Positions 61,773 through 64,000 of a stretch of DNA of 64,000 nucleotides are shown piece after piece. Made by a program: the position numbers and the translations under genes. Source of the stretch: FW021-bin31 sp964647485 (lineage in GTDB: Bacteria; Bacteroidota; Bacteroidia; Chitinophagales; Chitinophagaceae); NCBI GenBank assembly GCA_964647485.1, contig CAZYHV010000001.1, forward strand, positions 124,001 to 188,000. Reading direction: 5' to 3'. Position 1 is the stretch's first letter; every line of letters begins with the position of its first letter. The notes beneath the pieces are model-generated. The model was not told the origin of the DNA. It was given only the letters and a program-made list of their open reading frames with translations, and did no database searches.

Positions 61773-63044
61773 TTATTTCGTTACTGCTAATGCTTGTACC
61801 TTCCCGTTTAGCTTTTGCCAATGTCTCCAAAACTCGGGATAAGATTTGTTTACGGCTTCTGCCACTTCAATTTTCACCGGTCCATCTGCATTGATAGCAG
61901 CAGTAGCGCAAGCCATTGCTATACGATGATCATGATGAGAATGCACATCTGCTTTTTTAATTCCTGAGCCTCCATGTACCAACATCTCATTCCCTTTAAT
62001 TTCAATTTTAATTCCCATCTTCGCAAATTCTTCCTTTAAAGTAGCTCCCCGATCACTCTCTTTATGTTTTAGACGTTTGACTCCCTTTATTTTCGTTACT
62101 CCTTTACAATTTGCCGCCAAAGCAACCAAAGGCGGGAATAGATCCGGACAGTCCGTTGCATCAAAATCAAAAGGTTTGAGTTGATCTTTTTCTACCACAA
62201 TAGCAAACATGCCCTTCATTACTTTTCCTCCTGCCTTTTGTATCGCTTCTAAAATAGCTTTATCTGATTGTGTAGAAAGCACATTCAAATTATCAACTTC
62301 AACCTGTCCTCCTACGGCGCCGGCTACCAATAAGAATGCAGCACCACTCCAGTCTCCTTCCACCATATAATCTCTAGCTCTATAGGAGCGCAAAGCACCA
62401 AAATGAAATTTCTCCAGATTTTCATGTTCCACGGTAATCCCAAAATATTCCATAATACTCAGGGTCAGCTCAATATAGGGCTTACTGGTCAAATTTTTTA
62501 CGGTAATCGTTTTTTGTTCTGCTGCAGCACCATAAGCCATAAGAAGTCCGGTAAGAAATTGAGAACTCAGCGAACCATCTATAGTAATATCTTTGGGTTG
62601 AAGAGGTCCTTTTATCGTGAGAGGAGGTCGACCATTCGTCGTTTTGCAACTCACTCCTAATTCAGGTAATACTTTCTCAAAAAAGTGTACAGGTCTCTTT
62701 TTCAGACTCCCTTCTCCTACGATGGTGATTTCTTTGTCGCTCAAAGCTGCAATAGGGGTAAACATGCGAATCCCTAATCCTGATTCTCCACAATTTATAG
62801 TCGTATTCTCAGGTTCAATTCCCTGTCCTTTTATCCCCACTTTTTTTTGACTAAAATCTACCTCAGCGCCTAATGCTTCGGCTACCTTAAGAGCAGCAAC
62901 GCAATCATTACTGACGCCGGGATTGGTAATAATACTATTTCCTCTGGCCATCAATGCAGCTGCTACAGCACGCTGCATTGCACTCTTCGAAGGGTTTACC
63001 GGGACTCTTCCTTCAATTTTTCCCGGTGATATAACAACATCCAT
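61773..63044 (-). CDS. aroA: 3-phosphoshikimate 1-carboxyvinyltransferase (EPSP synthase)
   Basis: The 423-residue enzyme joins shikimate 3-phosphate and phosphoenolpyruvate. The signature blocks are the substrate-binding start KIEGRVPVNPSKSAMQRAVA, GESGLGIRMFTPIAALSD, DGSLSSQFLTGLLMAYGA and the late KHKESDRGATLKEEFAKMG. It is four bases after aroB and seven before aroC. Residue choices at the glyphosate-site positions were not evaluated. Confidence 0.95.
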   Translation of the reverse strand: MDVVISPGKIEGRVPVNPSKSAMQRAVAAALMARGNSIITNPGVSNDCVAALKVAEALGAEVDFSQKKVGIKGQGIEPENTTINCGESGLGIRMFTPIAALSDKEITIVGEGSLKKRPVHFFEKVLPELGVSCKTTNGRPPLTIKGPLQPKDITIDGSLSSQFLTGLLMAYGAAAEQKTITVKNLTSKPYIELTLSIMEYFGITVEHENLEKFHFGALRSYRARDYMVEGDWSGAAFLLVAGAVGGQVEVDNLNVLSTQSDKAILEAIQKAGGKVMKGMFAIVVEKDQLKPFDFDATDCPDLFPPLVALAANCKGVTKIKGVKRLKHKESDRGATLKEEFAKMGIKIEIKGNEMLVHGGSGIKKADVHSHHDHRIAMACATAAINADGPVKIEVAEAVNKSYPEFWRHWQKLNGKVQALAVTK

Positions 63045-63048
63045 GTGT

Positions 63049-64000
63049 TTATTCTACTAGTTTTTTTTCAATAAATTGATTCAACAGCTCAGACAAGCCG
63101 GAAAGTGGAATAGGTCTGATTTCAGCCTTTCCTATTTTCTTCAACAGGATAAAATGGATAACCTCTCTTTCTCGCTTCTTATCCATCACAAACAGCTTCT
63201 CAATATCCTCTGGAGCACTCCCAATGGTTACCGGTAAATGATAGCCCTGTAATAACCGCCTGATCCTTTCTACTACATCATCCTTCAAACCGGTCATGAC
63301 CGTAGAAAATTGTGCTGCAATAACCATCCCTTTTGCAACAGCCTGCCCATGGGGAATTTTTTCCAATTTTTCAACAGCATGACCGACCGTGTGCCCAAAA
63401 TTCAATAGCCGACGCAATCCTCCTTCAAATTCATCTTCCTTTACAATCTTTGATTTGATCTCTGCAGATCGACGAACCAAATACCCAATGACCTCTTTAT
63501 CTCTCTGCAATGCCTTTTCCTTATTTTTCTCTAAGTAGTCAAAAAGCATGTTGTCCGAAAAACAAGCATATTTAATAATTTCTGCAAATCCATTAAACAA
63601 ATCCTGTTCCTCTAAGGTATCCAATAAATGGTAATCAAACAACAAAAAATCAGGCTGGCGGATGACGCCCAATATATTTTTGTATTTCCCATAATTCACC
63701 CCATTTTTTCCTCCAATAGACGCATCTACCTGAGCAAGTAAGGTTGTGGGTACAAAACCATAGGAAATACCACGCAGATAGACACTTCCCACAAAACCGG
63801 TCAAATCTGTAACTACCCCCCCTCCAATTCCAACTAACCTTGTTTTTCGATCCGCCTGCATCGCAATTAACTCATCAATCACTTTTTGAAAACAAGGTAA
63901 TAATTTACTCTCTTCGGCTCCTTTGACAACAATTTTTCTCCATCCTTCCAATTTCTCGGCATGCAAATGATTTACTTTATCATCTACAATCAATATCGTT
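63049..64000 (-). CDS. aroB: 3-dehydroquinate synthase, partial (5' end outside the window)
   Basis: This NAD-dependent, metal-dependent enzyme makes 3-dehydroquinate in the first cyclisation step of the pathway. About 317 residues are visible; the frame continues through the right edge (TILIVDDKVNHLH), so the first 25-40 residues are missing. Blocks LVGIGGGVVTDLTGFVGSVY, PTTLLAQVDASIGGKNGVNY and LNFGHTVGHAVEK, with the zinc-binding histidines, are typical. It starts the aroB-aroA-aroC operon. Confidence 0.95.
   Translation of the reverse strand, partial: TILIVDDKVNHLHAEKLEGWRKIVVKGAEESKLLPCFQKVIDELIAMQADRKTRLVGIGGGVVTDLTGFVGSVYLRGISYGFVPTTLLAQVDASIGGKNGVNYGKYKNILGVIRQPDFLLFDYHLLDTLEEQDLFNGFAEIIKYACFSDNMLFDYLEKNKEKALQRDKEVIGYLVRRSAEIKSKIVKEDEFEGGLRRLLNFGHTVGHAVEKLEKIPHGQAVAKGMVIAAQFSTVMTGLKDDVVERIRRLLQGYHLPVTIGSAPEDIEKLFVMDKKREREVIHFILLKKIGKAEIRPIPLSGLSELLNQFIEKKLVE

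Overview
The window is a chromosomal segment of a member of the Bacteroidota, most likely from the Sphingobacteriia/Chitinophagia side of the phylum; I cannot name a genus. Evidence is a SusC/SusD pair with a FecR/ECF-sigma regulator, a GLPGLI protein, DUF4302 and BF3164-type lipoproteins, a HU/SPOR envelope protein, and many TAnnTTTG -7 boxes in the Bacteroidota style. DNA is A+T rich, except that the 7.5-13 kb region looks somewhat richer in G+C.

Layout. 1-6.9 kb: argS (3' part), an MscS channel, a 2-oxoacid:ferredoxin oxidoreductase alpha subunit without its beta partner, a lipoyl E2 acyltransferase and cinA, all on the minus strand. 7.2-15.7 kb: an accessory region with a truncated lipoprotein stub, then a minus-strand gene set that encodes a small secreted Cys peptide, a propeller lipoprotein, a thioredoxin-like lipoprotein, a GLPGLI protein and a TonB-receptor-like barrel. 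It is followed by a decayed higBA toxin-antitoxin locus and several small unknown membrane or lipoproteins. 15.7-25.8 kb: a nutrient-import locus with ECF sigma, FecR anti-sigma, SusC with STN domain, SusD, a zinc metallohydrolase lipoprotein and a DUF4302 lipoprotein. 25.9-32.3 kb: a YbgC-type thioesterase and a plus-strand trio of a giant TPR protein, an outer-membrane barrel and a HU/SPOR protein. 32.3-32.66 kb: a structured spacer bounded by perfect inverted repeats. 32.7-39.99 kb: metZ, OsmC, metX, a TRIC-like channel, dnaK, a TlpA-type lipoprotein and ogt. 40-46.3 kb: an RND efflux operon with its own regulator. 46.4-52.3 kb: mqo, an acidic unknown protein, a GtrA protein and ribosomal protein S1. 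52.4-57.2 kb: an alpha/beta hydrolase, AMP nucleosidase, a HsdR-N-like protein, apt, and arsR with an ACR3 transporter. 57.2-64 kb: tRNA-Leu(CAG), topoisomerase IV subunit A, an MgtC protein and the shikimate operon aroB-aroA-aroC, with aroB running off the window.

The most striking non-gene structure is a 742-bp octamer array (53074-53815) between two convergent genes. It has 28 units of TAGTC+NNN followed, after one base, by 64 units of GACTA+NNN. The 8-bp phase is perfect and the second arm uses only four different trinucleotides. The cores of the arms are reverse complements, and both flanking genes take their stop codons from the array. Other points of interest are the clean internal deletion of the higB toxin, the small-peptide/propeller/redox/GLPGLI/barrel cluster, and the 349-bp element with terminal inverted repeats at 32308-32656.
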